Assembly: GCA_964366065.1 (NCBI GenBank)
Contig: CAYISF010000023.1
Span: 1-10,289 of the forward strand
Source of the DNA: JBAZYZ01 sp964366065
GTDB lineage: Bacteria > Patescibacteriota > Minisyncoccia > Phycocordibacterales > VMEP01
Length of the DNA stretch: 10,289 bases
Direction: 5' to 3'
Shown here: positions 1-6,000 of the stretch, in pieces
Layout: each line of letters begins with the position of its first letter
Numbering within the stretch: the first letter of the stretch is position 1
The notes under the pieces: generated by a model
The model's input: only the letters and a program-made list of their open reading frames with translations
Told to the model about the DNA's origin: nothing
Databases searched by the model: none
Program-made: the position numbers and the translations under genes

Positions 1-2
1 CC

Positions 3-833
3 TTGCGCCTGAAGCGGCATCTGCATAAGCTTTTTGAAGATTGTTCCAAAGAAAAAAATCCGGATGAAAAAGTCTGCCTGTTGCATTTCGTTATCGTCGG
101 AGCCGGGGCCTCCGGAGTGGAGCTCGCCGGAGAACTCGCGCCGTATTCGCGAAAGCTCGCCAAAGAGCACGGCGTGGGAGAGGAGCTCATAACGATTGAC
201 CTCATTGAAGCCGCGGGAAGGATTCTTCCGGCTTTGGCGCCGAAAATTTCAGAAAAAGCCGCGAGACGCCTGCACCGCCTTGGCGTAAATATTTTCACCG
301 GCCGCCCCATGGAGGCCCAAAAGCTCGAAGAGATTAAAGTTCGGGGGCTGACCCTGAAAACCGAAACCGTGATTTGGACCGCGGGCATCAAGCCGAACTC
401 TTTGTATCAGAGAATTTCCGGCCTAACCTTTGACCCAAAGGGACGGATTTTGGTGGATGAATATCTCCAAGCCAGAAACTTAAAAAATATTTTCGCGATA
501 GGGGACGGCGCGTCCACCCTTTACTCCGGGATGGCGCAGACCGCGATTCATGACGGCCAAGGTGTTGTCCAGAATATTTTTCGGGATTTAGGGGGCAGAC
601 AATTGATTCGCTACCAGCCCAAAAAGCCCTACAACTTCATACCAATAGGTTCGGGTTGGGCCGCGGCCTCGCTGGGTCCGATTACCCTTTACGGTCCGGT
701 GGGATGGTTTTTCCGAAGGTTCGCGGATTTCAGATATTTCCTTTCCATTTTACCTTTCACAAAAGCCCTCCTGGCTTTCCGGAGCGGAAAAACGCTTTGC
801 GAGTCCTGCGAAATTTGCCTGCCGGAAGTTTAA
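3..833 (+). CDS. Type II NADH dehydrogenase-like FAD/NAD(P) oxidoreductase, 5' truncated
   Basis: This is the C-terminal part of a two-dinucleotide-binding-domain flavoprotein of the NDH-2 / pyridine nucleotide-disulfide oxidoreductase superfamily, which moves electrons from NADH through FAD to a quinone or other acceptor at the inner face of the membrane. Visible motifs (residues counted from the TTG at position 3) are the NAD-binding Rossmann loop GAGASGVELAGEL at 33-45, the strand VIWTAGIKPN at 123-132, the FAD-contacting IFAIGDGA at 163-170 and MAQTAIHDGQ at 177-186. The C-terminal region (about 210-260) is aromatic and hydrophobic, as in membrane-associated NDH-2 proteins, and the tail carries CESC. 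Family members are roughly 400 aa, so the N-terminal FAD Rossmann motif lies beyond the window edge and the TTG is not the real start. The enzyme class is clear; the exact electron acceptor is not. Confidence 0.9.
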   Translation: MRLKRHLHKLFEDCSKEKNPDEKVCLLHFVIVGAGASGVELAGELAPYSRKLAKEHGVGEELITIDLIEAAGRILPALAPKISEKAARRLHRLGVNIFTGRPMEAQKLEEIKVRGLTLKTETVIWTAGIKPNSLYQRISGLTFDPKGRILVDEYLQARNLKNIFAIGDGASTLYSGMAQTAIHDGQGVVQNIFRDLGGRQLIRYQPKKPYNFIPIGSGWAAASLGPITLYGPVGWFFRRFADFRYFLSILPFTKALLAFRSGKTLCESCEICLPEV

Positions 834-836
834 GAT
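831..836 (+). promoter_or_regulatory. Candidate -10 element for a leaderless kinase mRNA
   Basis: TAAGAT overlaps the stop of the preceding flavoprotein gene and ends 6 nt before the kinase ATG. That puts the predicted transcription start on the A of the start codon. No convincing -35 is visible. It is one of five starts in the window with this exact spacing. Confidence 0.45.
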
Positions 837-842
837 GTATCT

Positions 843-1412
843 ATGGCGGTGATAATCGGACTTCTTGGAGAAAAACGCGCGGGCAAGGGAACGTTTGTCA
901 AATTGCTGAAAGAGATCGCGCAACCAAAAATAATAGGAGTTGTGCGCTCCGTCGATATTCTTTTTGAAACGCTCAAAATTTGGAAGATCGAGCCCACTCG
1001 GTCAAATCTTCAAAACCTTGTTAGGGCCATGGAAGAAAAATACGGCCAAGGAACGCTTACCCAGGCGGTCTATGGCAGGATTATAAATGATTCATCTGAA
1101 GTCGTGGTTTTCGACGGGGTGCGCCTGGAAACAGATTTGGTCCTGATACGAAAATTTGAAAAAAATTTTCTCGTGTATGTCACCGCCAGCCCGCGGACGC
1201 GCTGGGAAAGAAGCAAAACGGTTTCAGAGAAAGCCGGCGAAAATTTAGCCAGCTTTGAACAATTTATGGACGAGGAGAAAGCCTACACCGAGCAATTTAT
1301 TTCCAAAATCGGCGCCGCCGCGGATTTTAAAATAATCAACGAGGGCACGATTGAAGATTATCGAAAAGAGGTCAAAAGGTTTTACGACGCCCTTTTGCCT
1401 TCTTTAACCTAA
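843..1412 (+). CDS. P-loop nucleotide kinase, dephospho-CoA kinase / UPF0200-like
   Basis: A 189-aa single-domain P-loop kinase. The N-terminal GEKRAGKGT (residues 9-17) is a Walker A motif. VVVFDGVRLETDL in mid-protein matches the second beta strand and DGxR lid-base pattern of dephospho-CoA kinase-like and UPF0200 proteins. Further along, VYVTASPRTRWERSK fits the strand plus Arg-rich lid of nucleoside monophosphate kinases. The most likely role is phosphoryl transfer from ATP to a small nucleotide-like substrate in the cytoplasm. True CoaE proteins carry other conserved residues I cannot confirm, so I name only the superfamily. It starts 9 nt after the flavoprotein stop, with no Shine-Dalgarno. 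A TAAGAT hexamer overlapping that stop ends exactly 6 nt before the ATG, which suggests its own leaderless promoter. It converges on glgA with only 43 bp between, and I see no clear hairpin terminator there. Confidence 0.8.
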   Translation: MAVIIGLLGEKRAGKGTFVKLLKEIAQPKIIGVVRSVDILFETLKIWKIEPTRSNLQNLVRAMEEKYGQGTLTQAVYGRIINDSSEVVVFDGVRLETDLVLIRKFEKNFLVYVTASPRTRWERSKTVSEKAGENLASFEQFMDEEKAYTEQFISKIGAAADFKIINEGTIEDYRKEVKRFYDALLPSLT

Positions 1413-1455
1413 CGTTTGATTATCAGAAATAAGATTGAGAAAATTACAGCGGTGA

Positions 1456-3003
1456 TTAAGAATCATTTTTTGCATTCGCGGCGCGGAGCTTTAGCGCGAG
1501 GCGGAAAAGTTTTTCGTATTCCTTGGCGGAGCGAAGCCACGAGAAGTCCTTTTCCATAGCTGTTTTTTGGAGCTTGGACCAGCTTTTTTTATGGCGCCAG
1601 TTGGTAAAAGCCCTCACCACCGCGATTAGAAGCGCGGTCGGTGTCGCTTCTTCAAATAGAAACCCGGTTCCCTTGCCCGTCTCCGGCGCGAAATCATCAA
1701 TCGTATCGGCAAGCCCTCCTACTTTTCTTGCCACCGGCACGGCTCCGTAGCGCATCGCCTCCATTTGGATGAGCCCGGAAGGTTCAAAGTGGGACGGGAC
1801 TAAAATCACGTCCGCTCCGGCGAAAATCAGGCGAGGGAGTTCTTCATCAAACTGCAAGTGGGTGCGAACCTCTCCGGGAAATTTATTTTCAAGTTCCTTG
1901 AAAAACGACATGATTTCCGGGTCGCCTTCTCCCACGACCACGAGCTGGGCTCCGGCGGTTTTAAGAAAATCTTCGGCCACCGGCTCCAGCAAGTCAAATC
2001 CCTTCTGGCTCGTAAGGCGCGAGACGATTCCGGCCAAGAAAATGTCTTTGTCCTGTTTGAGCCCGAAGCGCTTTTGGAGGAAAAGCTTGTTTTCCTCGCG
2101 GGCCTGAAGGTTTTTAGAGGTGAAATTTTTTGCCAAAAGCGGGTCTTTGGCGGGGTCCACGGTTTCGTAGTCTATGCCGTTTAAAATCCCGAAAAGCCGC
2201 TCCCGTCTTTCTTTTAAAAGCCCGTCCAACCCTTCCCCGAATTCGCCGGTGGTAATTTCTTCGGCATATTTCGTGGAAACGGTATTGATGACGTCCGCGT
2301 AGCGAATGCCCCGGCGCATGGCGTTGATGTTTTGCATCCTTTCCGAGAAAAAATCCGGAACAGGGCCGTAGCCGTCGTCCCGTTCCATCTCCGGAATGAA
2401 GCGGTGGTGGCGCAAAGGCCCTTGCGATTCCAGATTATGAATGGAAAAGACGGTGGCGAGCTTTCGGAAGCGTTTGTAGTCGCGGTAATCCGTGGCCAGA
2501 AAATTGGGAAGAAAGCCCGTCATCCAGTCCGTGGCCACGATTACGTCCGGGAGCCAGTCCGCGCCGTCGTTTAAAAATTCCAAGGCTCCCCGTGACAAAA
2601 GCGCGAAGCGGACGGAATCGTCCTTATAGCCATAGGCGTTGGAGCGGAATTCGTAGTATTCCTGGTTTTCCAGAAAGTAAGTGGTCACGGGGCTCTGGGG
2701 GTCGGAGGTCTGGTCGTACCTGAAAACATTGCAGGCGAGCTTTTGTCCGTTTTGTTCTGGAGCGGTGGGCACCGCGAGCCCTTCGTATTCCATTTTCAAA
2801 TCAAATTCCGAGAGCTTGATGGTGCCGTAGCGCGGGATCATTACCCGGGCGTCGTGCCCCAATTCGTTTAAAGCCCGCGGAAGAGAGAACATCACTTCGC
2901 CGAGCCCCCCTACCTTGGCGAAAGGGGCTTGTTCCGTGGTGACGAAAAGAATATTAAATTTTTGGCTTTTTGAAAAAAAATTCATCCGATTTTTTGGACT
3001 CAT
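1456..3003 (-). CDS. glgA: Glycogen/starch synthase (GT5 family)
   Basis: A 515-aa enzyme that transfers glucose from ADP- or UDP-glucose to the non-reducing end of an alpha-1,4-glucan in the cytoplasm. It shows the whole GT5 signature: the donor loop KVGGLGEV (residues 30-37), a DWMTGFLP segment in place of the usual DWHTAL, SIHNLESQG, NTVSTKYAEEI, GILNGIDYETVDP, VSRLTSQKGFDLL, and the C-terminal FEPSGLIQMEAMRYG followed by VGGLADT. Length is close to the usual 480-520 aa. The ATG at 3003 overlaps the TGA of the upstream glycosyltransferase (ATGA), pointing to coupled translation. GlgA proteins normally begin only a few residues before the core strand, so Met7 (MNFFSKSQ, at 2985) is a serious alternative start. 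A TGC-TATAAT extended -10 lies just upstream at 3006-3014, so glgA may also be transcribed alone. Confidence 0.95.
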   Translation of the reverse strand: MSPKNRMNFFSKSQKFNILFVTTEQAPFAKVGGLGEVMFSLPRALNELGHDARVMIPRYGTIKLSEFDLKMEYEGLAVPTAPEQNGQKLACNVFRYDQTSDPQSPVTTYFLENQEYYEFRSNAYGYKDDSVRFALLSRGALEFLNDGADWLPDVIVATDWMTGFLPNFLATDYRDYKRFRKLATVFSIHNLESQGPLRHHRFIPEMERDDGYGPVPDFFSERMQNINAMRRGIRYADVINTVSTKYAEEITTGEFGEGLDGLLKERRERLFGILNGIDYETVDPAKDPLLAKNFTSKNLQAREENKLFLQKRFGLKQDKDIFLAGIVSRLTSQKGFDLLEPVAEDFLKTAGAQLVVVGEGDPEIMSFFKELENKFPGEVRTHLQFDEELPRLIFAGADVILVPSHFEPSGLIQMEAMRYGAVPVARKVGGLADTIDDFAPETGKGTGFLFEEATPTALLIAVVRAFTNWRHKKSWSKLQKTAMEKDFSWLRSAKEYEKLFRLALKLRAANAKNDS

Positions 3004-4274
3004 GTATTATAGCATGCCGCGTAGAGTTTCAGGTGATCCAAAAGAAGCCGCGGGAAAAGAAAACGTTTCTGAACGCTTTGCCGCGCCTGCCGCCCGAGGC
3101 GGTTTCGGAGTTTTTTGTTTTTGACAAGCCGCAGAAGGGCGGCCGCTCCTGCGGGAACGGAAGCGACCAGAAACCCGTTTTTGCCGTTTGTTATCTGCAG
3201 CGCAGTGCCGGCGGTGCGCCCGGCGACGACCACTTTTCCTTTCCACATCGCCTCGGTTACGGTAAGCCCGAAGCCCTCGCGTTTGGATTTTTGGATGATG
3301 GCGTCCGATGCCGTGAAAAGGGCGTTTATGAAAAGGTCGTTTGAAATTTTTCCGAGTTCCCGTGGGTCCGCAAACAGGAGGACTTTGGGAATTTTCCCCG
3401 CGGCCCGCTTCACTTTCTCGAAAATCCGCCGCGCCTCCGGGTCGTCCGCCGCGACAATGAACCCTGCCAGAACGAGCTGGGAGCTCGGGAGTTTTTGCCG
3501 GACGATTTTGAAAATTTTAAGGACGCCCAGAGGGTCTTTCCATGGGTCAAAGCGCGAAACCTGCGCGAAAAGAGGGCGGGTGCCGTCTATTCCGAAGTTT
3601 TTGAGGAGGCGCCGCGCCCGGGAAAGGCCGAACGGGCGGTTTTTTTCGGAAAAGGGGTCAATGGCGGGCGGGATTACGGCGAGCTTTGACCGGAGAGCAT
3701 GCGGAAACGCTTTTTTGAAAGCCGGGTTGGAAACGACGATTTTACGGTAAGCGGGGAACGAGAGCCCCAAGAATTTAAAAACTTTCAGGTCGGGACTTGT
3801 CAGGTCAAGGTGCAGGCGCAGTACCGCCGGAGTCCCCCTGAAAAGCGCCGCCGCGAGGGCGGCGGGCTGGGGGTCGTGAATCATAAAAAGCCCCGAGGAG
3901 TTTTTTGAAAACTTGAGGAGGGCCTGGGCGAATTTCAGGTTCGCGGCCAGATACTTTTTCTTCTCGCTTTTTTTAAGTTCACCCCATCCGCCCTGAAGAA
4001 GATTGTGGATTTTTTTTGTGATTTCAAAAAAATCGGGCGGCGCTTGAAGCGTAAGCCAGCGGCTTTTGAGCCCGAGTGAACGCTCCAGAGGTATTTGCGT
4101 CCGGAGCATCTCCGCCACGCCCCCGCCGTTAGGGGTGGCATTTATGTGAAAAACGGTTTTCCCTTTTAGTTTTCGCGAAAGCTTGAGGAGGCGGAGATAG
4201 AGCGCAGGGTCAAACTTCCGGTACTGCTGAATTCGCAGTTTTCTTAGCCCCTTCTCTTCTTTTAAGGCAATCAT
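3000..4274 (-). CDS. GT4 glycosyltransferase, trehalose synthase TreT-like
   Basis: A 424-aa GT-B fold retaining glycosyltransferase. The N-terminal HINATPNGGGVAEML (residues 43-57) followed by LGLKSRW and DFFEITKKIHNLLQG (81-95) is the characteristic beginning of TreT-type trehalose glycosyltransferring synthases, which make trehalose from NDP-glucose and glucose. IHDPQPAAL (132-140), VSRFDPWKDP (239-248), and the C-terminal EX7E element EGFGLTVTE (E333, E341) followed by AMWKGKVVVA are the donor-site and catalytic-region motifs of GT4. It precedes glgA with a 4-nt overlap, so both enzymes probably draw on the same activated glucose, for storage polymer and a compatible solute or glucan primer. 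AAGGA touches the ATG directly, too close for a good Shine-Dalgarno, and TAAATT ends 5 nt upstream as a possible -10. Acceptor specificity is inferred from resemblance only. Confidence 0.85.
   Translation of the reverse strand: MIALKEEKGLRKLRIQQYRKFDPALYLRLLKLSRKLKGKTVFHINATPNGGGVAEMLRTQIPLERSLGLKSRWLTLQAPPDFFEITKKIHNLLQGGWGELKKSEKKKYLAANLKFAQALLKFSKNSSGLFMIHDPQPAALAAALFRGTPAVLRLHLDLTSPDLKVFKFLGLSFPAYRKIVVSNPAFKKAFPHALRSKLAVIPPAIDPFSEKNRPFGLSRARRLLKNFGIDGTRPLFAQVSRFDPWKDPLGVLKIFKIVRQKLPSSQLVLAGFIVAADDPEARRIFEKVKRAAGKIPKVLLFADPRELGKISNDLFINALFTASDAIIQKSKREGFGLTVTEAMWKGKVVVAGRTAGTALQITNGKNGFLVASVPAGAAALLRLVKNKKLRNRLGRQARQSVQKRFLFPRLLLDHLKLYAACYNT
3006..3014 (-). promoter_or_regulatory. Extended -10 (TGC-TATAAT) inside the end of the upstream gene, possible internal glgA promoter
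   Basis: On the minus strand TGCTATAAT is a perfect -10 hexamer with an extended TGn, coding for the last residues of the upstream glycosyltransferase. Transcription would begin near 2999, inside the annotated first codons of glgA but about 14 nt before the in-frame Met7 codon at 2985. No good -35 is present. It may be coincidence, since the codons for Cys-Tyr-Asn give this string. Confidence 0.35.
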
Positions 4275-4310
4275 TCCTTAATTTATTCCAATCTGGCTAG
4301 CGTTTTTTAT

Positions 4311-4439
4311 TTATACTGAACTTGCGTTATATTCAATGAAATCATGGATGGCCACAAAAAAATCGAAGCTTGCGGACGTCTTTAAAACTTTTTGAAATTT
4401 CTCGTCCAGCTCGCTCTTAACTTTTTCCAGCAATTTCAT
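4311..4439 (-). CDS. Small acidic-basic helical protein, 42 aa, unknown function
   Basis: A short ORF upstream of the TreT-like gene, on the same strand with 36 bp between stop and next start. The product begins MKLLEKVKSELDEKFQKVL and ends DFFVAIHDFIEYNASSV. The first 20 residues have amphipathic-helix spacing (Leu/Val every 3-4 residues among Lys/Glu), and the second half is aromatic. I recognise no family. Support for coding: it fills most of the otherwise empty 250 bp between glycosyltransferase and cold-shock genes. A TG-A-TAGTAT extended -10 (4447-4455) ends 7 nt before its ATG and lies just past the cold-shock terminator. That places it as the first gene of a smORF-treT-glgA unit. There is no Shine-Dalgarno, so it would be leaderless. 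It may alternatively be a transcribed leader of the operon. Confidence 0.45.
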   Translation of the reverse strand: MKLLEKVKSELDEKFQKVLKTSASFDFFVAIHDFIEYNASSV

Positions 4440-4446
4440 TGTTTGT

Positions 4447-4455
4447 ATACTATCA
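4447..4455 (-). promoter_or_regulatory. Extended -10 promoter (TGA-TAGTAT) for the small ORF and sugar operon
   Basis: TGATAGTAT on the minus strand is an extended -10 sited between the cold-shock terminator and the 42-aa ORF. Predicted transcription start is about 4440, one base ahead of the ATG. No strong -35 accompanies it. Confidence 0.4.
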
Positions 4456-4484
4456 TGATTACGCTTAAATAGCCAGCGGAAAAT

Positions 4485-4516
4485 AAAAAACGCCCCGCAG
4501 CTGCGGGGCGTTTTTT
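4485..4516 (-). terminator. Rho-independent terminator, perfectly palindromic
   Basis: A6 followed by CGCCCCGC, a tiny AGCT apex, GCGGGGCG and T6. It lies 9 nt beyond the stop of the cold-shock gene and is the strongest terminator in the window. Being perfectly symmetrical it can work in both directions, but only minus-strand genes approach it. Confidence 0.95.
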
Positions 4517-4525
4517 AGGAAGAAA

Positions 4526-4723
4526 CTAGGCGCGTTTTACGTTTTTCGCGCTAGGTCCCTTTGGAGTATCTTCTGTTTCAAAAGTAACGGCATCGCCTTC
4601 GTGGAGGTCGCTCAATTGCACGTCCACCAGAGAATTTCCATGGAAAAATAAATCTTTTTCCATGCCCTCCGCTGTGATGAAGCCGAAACCCTTGTCAGTG
4701 ATCTTTTTGATGACACCTTTCAT
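4526..4723 (-). CDS. Cold-shock domain protein (CspA family)
   Basis: A 65-aa single cold-shock domain, the standard size for the family. It has RNP1 KGFGFIT at residues 11-17 and RNP2 LFFHGNSL at 25-32, the aromatic single-stranded nucleic-acid binding face of the OB-fold. The product is a cytoplasmic RNA chaperone that melts mRNA structure. The gene is monocistronic: its own extended -10 is near 4804, a leader of roughly 75 nt follows, and a strong terminator stands directly downstream. There is no Shine-Dalgarno ahead of the ATG (TTAATTAACCGATTATATG). The long leader with a hairpin, rather than a leaderless start, fits the post-transcriptional control usual for cold-shock genes. Confidence 0.96.
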   Translation of the reverse strand: MKGVIKKITDKGFGFITAEGMEKDLFFHGNSLVDVQLSDLHEGDAVTFETEDTPKGPSAKNVKRA

Positions 4724-4767
4724 ATAATCGGTTAATTAACTGCTAAATAAAAAAGCAAAATTTAGAA

Positions 4768-4784
4768 ATTCGACTATTTCGAAT
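4768..4784 (-). promoter_or_regulatory. Hairpin in the cold-shock 5' leader
   Basis: ATTCGA-5 nt-TCGAAT forms a 6-bp perfect stem within the predicted csp leader, about 45 nt before the ATG. It could be a temperature-sensitive element, as seen in other csp leaders; that role is inferred. Confidence 0.35.
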
Positions 4785-4791
4785 CATTGCC

Positions 4792-4823
4792 CTTTGTTAA
4801 TCTATAATAGCACATAAACAAAG
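4792..4823. repeat. Inverted repeat flanking the cold-shock -10 element
   Basis: CTTTGTT (4792-4798) and AACAAAG (4817-4823) are perfect 7-bp inverted arms, extending to 8 of 9 matches, around an 18-bp centre. The centre holds TGC-TATTAT (4804-4812, minus), an extended -10 for csp. The arms could be a two-site operator or a weak terminator for the upstream 46-aa gene. Confidence 0.4.
4804..4812 (-). promoter_or_regulatory. Extended -10 promoter (TGC-TATTAT) of the cold-shock gene
   Basis: TGCTATTAT on the minus strand predicts a start near 4797 and a leader of about 74 nt before the csp ATG at 4723. The same bases read TATAAT on the plus strand, but no plus-strand gene follows. Confidence 0.5.
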
Positions 4824-4832
4824 ATTCTCAAA

Positions 4833-4973
4833 TTATTTCTTTTTTTTCTTGTGTTTAAAAAATTCGACTTGGCGCAATCGCTCTTTCGCCCCCACCTCGG
4901 TTTTATATCTTCCGAAAACCCTCCCCGTCTTTTCGGACATCACAACGTACAGCCCTTTAATCTTTTTAATCAT
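4833..4973 (-). CDS. Small basic protein, 46 aa, conserved GRYKTxxxAKxRLxQVEFFKH-type
   Basis: An ORF of 46 codons starting 13 nt after the PEBP stop, so last in that operon. The product starts MIKKIKGLYVVMSEKTGRVF and has the segment GRYKTEVGAKERLRQVEFFKH (residues 21-41), ending in five lysines. From memory this resembles short proteins in phages and small genomes with the pattern fGxYkTkxeAxxRLxQVEyFK, function unknown; a database search would settle this. The predicted layout is two beta strands, a helix and a basic tail, suggesting nucleic-acid or ribosome contact. That is inference. Shine-Dalgarno is weak (GGGCGGA, then five T before ATG). Position, codon regularity and the recognisable motif make it a real gene despite its size. 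Confidence 0.75.
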   Translation of the reverse strand: MIKKIKGLYVVMSEKTGRVFGRYKTEVGAKERLRQVEFFKHKKKKK

Positions 4974-4986
4974 AAAAATCCGCCCA

Positions 4987-5427
4987 CTACCTGCGGCTAT
5001 AAAGACCGACCAGCTCGGCTTTATCTAAAATCCGTCCTTCCATTGCTGTTTCGAGAATTGCTTTGTCCACTTGGGGCGAGAGTTCGAAGGTCGTATTCAA
5101 AGAATAAAATTTGAAAAAGTAGCGGTGGGTGCCCGAAGGCGGGCACGGCCCTCCGTAGCCGGGTTTGCCGAAACTAGTCGCTCCCTCAACCGCTCCGGCT
5201 GGAACGGAATTTTCAGGAATTTCTTTTGTGTCTGGAGAAATGTTCCACAAAGTCCAGTGCACCCAAGTTCCTCGGGGCGCATCAGGGTCGTCCATTATTA
5301 AAACCAAACTTTTCGTTGCTTCTGGAACGCTTTCAATCTTTAGGGGCGGGTTTATGTTCTCGCCGTCGCAGGTGTATTTAGAAGGGATTTTTTGATTGTG
5401 TTCAAAGGCCGGGCTTCCCAGCTTCAT
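4987..5427 (-). CDS. PEBP family protein, YbhB/YbcL-like
   Basis: A 146-aa protein of the phosphatidylethanolamine-binding protein family in the short bacterial YbhB/YbcL form. It shows the ligand-pocket hallmarks in order: YTCDGENINPPL (18-29), DDPDAP (46-51), GTWVHWTLWNI (53-63) and GYGGPCPPSGTHRYFFKFY (90-108). The family forms a small cytoplasmic pocket binding phosphate-type anions; its bacterial role is unsettled. No signal peptide is present. Its ATG overlaps the YjbQ stop by ATGA and it is followed after 13 nt by the 46-aa gene, so it is translated from a polycistronic message. Length and motifs are complete. Confidence 0.93.
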   Translation of the reverse strand: MKLGSPAFEHNQKIPSKYTCDGENINPPLKIESVPEATKSLVLIMDDPDAPRGTWVHWTLWNISPDTKEIPENSVPAGAVEGATSFGKPGYGGPCPPSGTHRYFFKFYSLNTTFELSPQVDKAILETAMEGRILDKAELVGLYSRR

Positions 5428-5807
5428 AATAATGAAACTACAATTTTCCGTTCCCTTGGGCCGTCGAATTCAATCAAAACCACTTTTTGCCAAGTGCCGA
5501 GATTTAATTTTCCATTTTCAACTGGCAGAGTCAAAGAAGTGCCGATAAGAGAAGATAAAATATGGTCAGGCATGTGCTCCGGGTCATGCGGATGGCGGAA
5601 TTTTAATTTTGAAATCATTTTCTCAAAGGCCTCGAGATAATCCTCGTCCGTCCCGCCTGGATCCAGGTCAGCGGTCATAAGAGAGGCCGTAGTGTGAGTC
5701 AAAAAGAGATTACAAATCCCTTTTCCTGCAGTAAATTTCTTCAACTCTGCATTTACTTTCTCTGTGATGTCTACAATCTCTTTTTCCTTTCTAGTTTTGA
5801 TAATCAT
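5424..5807 (-). CDS. yjbQ: YjbQ family protein (UPF0047), secondary thiamine-phosphate synthase-like
   Basis: A 127-aa protein of the YjbQ/UPF0047 family. Characteristic segments are LTHTTASLMTADLDP (36-50), HPHDPEHMPDHILSSLIGTS (72-91) and LNLGTWQKVVLIEFDGPRER (101-120), including the His/Asp residues that line the family's metal-binding site. E. coli YjbQ has a weak thiamine-phosphate synthase side activity, but the physiological role in small genomes is unknown. Length is slightly below the usual 130-140. It has one of the few clear Shine-Dalgarno sites here: AAGGA (5813-5817), 5 nt before the ATG. The start overlaps the end of the zinc-binding gene by 17 nt and the stop overlaps the PEBP start, consistent with an operon. 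Confidence 0.93.
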   Translation of the reverse strand: MIIKTRKEKEIVDITEKVNAELKKFTAGKGICNLFLTHTTASLMTADLDPGGTDEDYLEAFEKMISKLKFRHPHDPEHMPDHILSSLIGTSLTLPVENGKLNLGTWQKVVLIEFDGPRERKIVVSLL

Positions 5808-6000
5808 TTGCTTCCTTGATTATCTCCAAATTGCAGCTTTTATGCTCCCGCCCATTCGACATTAGCTCAGGGCGCCCTGAAGGATTTGAAGGGCGGCACC
5901 AGGCCTCGCATTTTTCCGCCGTCTCCTTTTGGGCGTATTTCAATCCGCACTCCTCGCATTGGTAGAGTTTTTGGCCGTCTTTATCAACTTCTTTTACCAT
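5791..6000 (-). CDS. Cys-rich zinc-binding small protein carrying an in-frame palindromic insertion
   Basis: A 69-aa protein beginning MVKEVDKDGQKLYQCEECGL. Cys15 and Cys18 (CEEC), Cys31, Cys35 and Cys56 form a likely zinc knuckle. From memory, related short proteins in archaea and CPR read YxCExCGxxYxxxExAEKCxxWC directly joined to (R)EHKSCNLEI. Here 15-16 residues (36-51) interrupt that junction. The DNA for them is a GC-rich near-palindrome at 5848-5896, unlike the rest of the gene, yet the frame is kept and the C-terminal HKSCNLEIIKEA continues. So a palindromic element seems to have been inserted in frame and is translated. The gene is upstream of and overlaps yjbQ by 17 nt. Whether the protein still binds metal is unknown. 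Confidence 0.75.
   Translation of the reverse strand: MVKEVDKDGQKLYQCEECGLKYAQKETAEKCEAWCRPSNPSGRPELMSNGREHKSCNLEIIKEANDYQN
5848..5896. repeat. REP/RPE-like palindromic element inserted in a coding sequence
   Basis: A perfect 14-bp core palindrome, TCAGGGCGCCCTGA (5867-5880), lies between imperfect arms. Outer CCGCCC (5848-5853) pairs with GGGCGG (5891-5896), and TTC (5855-5857) with GAA (5888-5890). The left arm contains TTCGACATTAGCTCAGGG, similar to the TTCGACAAGCTCAGG-type repeats that I recall as frequent in environmental bacterial genomes. It lies fully inside the Cys-rich gene without breaking its frame. Confidence 0.75.

Noticed and set aside
1413..1455. Bidirectional terminator between the kinase gene and glgA
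   Set aside because: No stable GC-rich stem followed by a T run is visible in these 43 bp.
1523..2574. Plus-strand ORFs opposite glgA
   Set aside because: They are antisense shadows of a fully recognisable glycogen synthase and show no domain of their own.
4787..4808. Plus-strand promoter TTGCCC ... TATAAT
   Set aside because: Spacing is only 10 bp and no plus-strand gene follows for over 2 kb; the same bases serve as the minus-strand csp -10.
5131..5145. Inverted repeat (TGCCCG-AAGG-CGGGCA) as a terminator or regulatory hairpin
   Set aside because: It lies inside the conserved PEBP motif GPCPPSGTH, has no T run, and is explained by codons.
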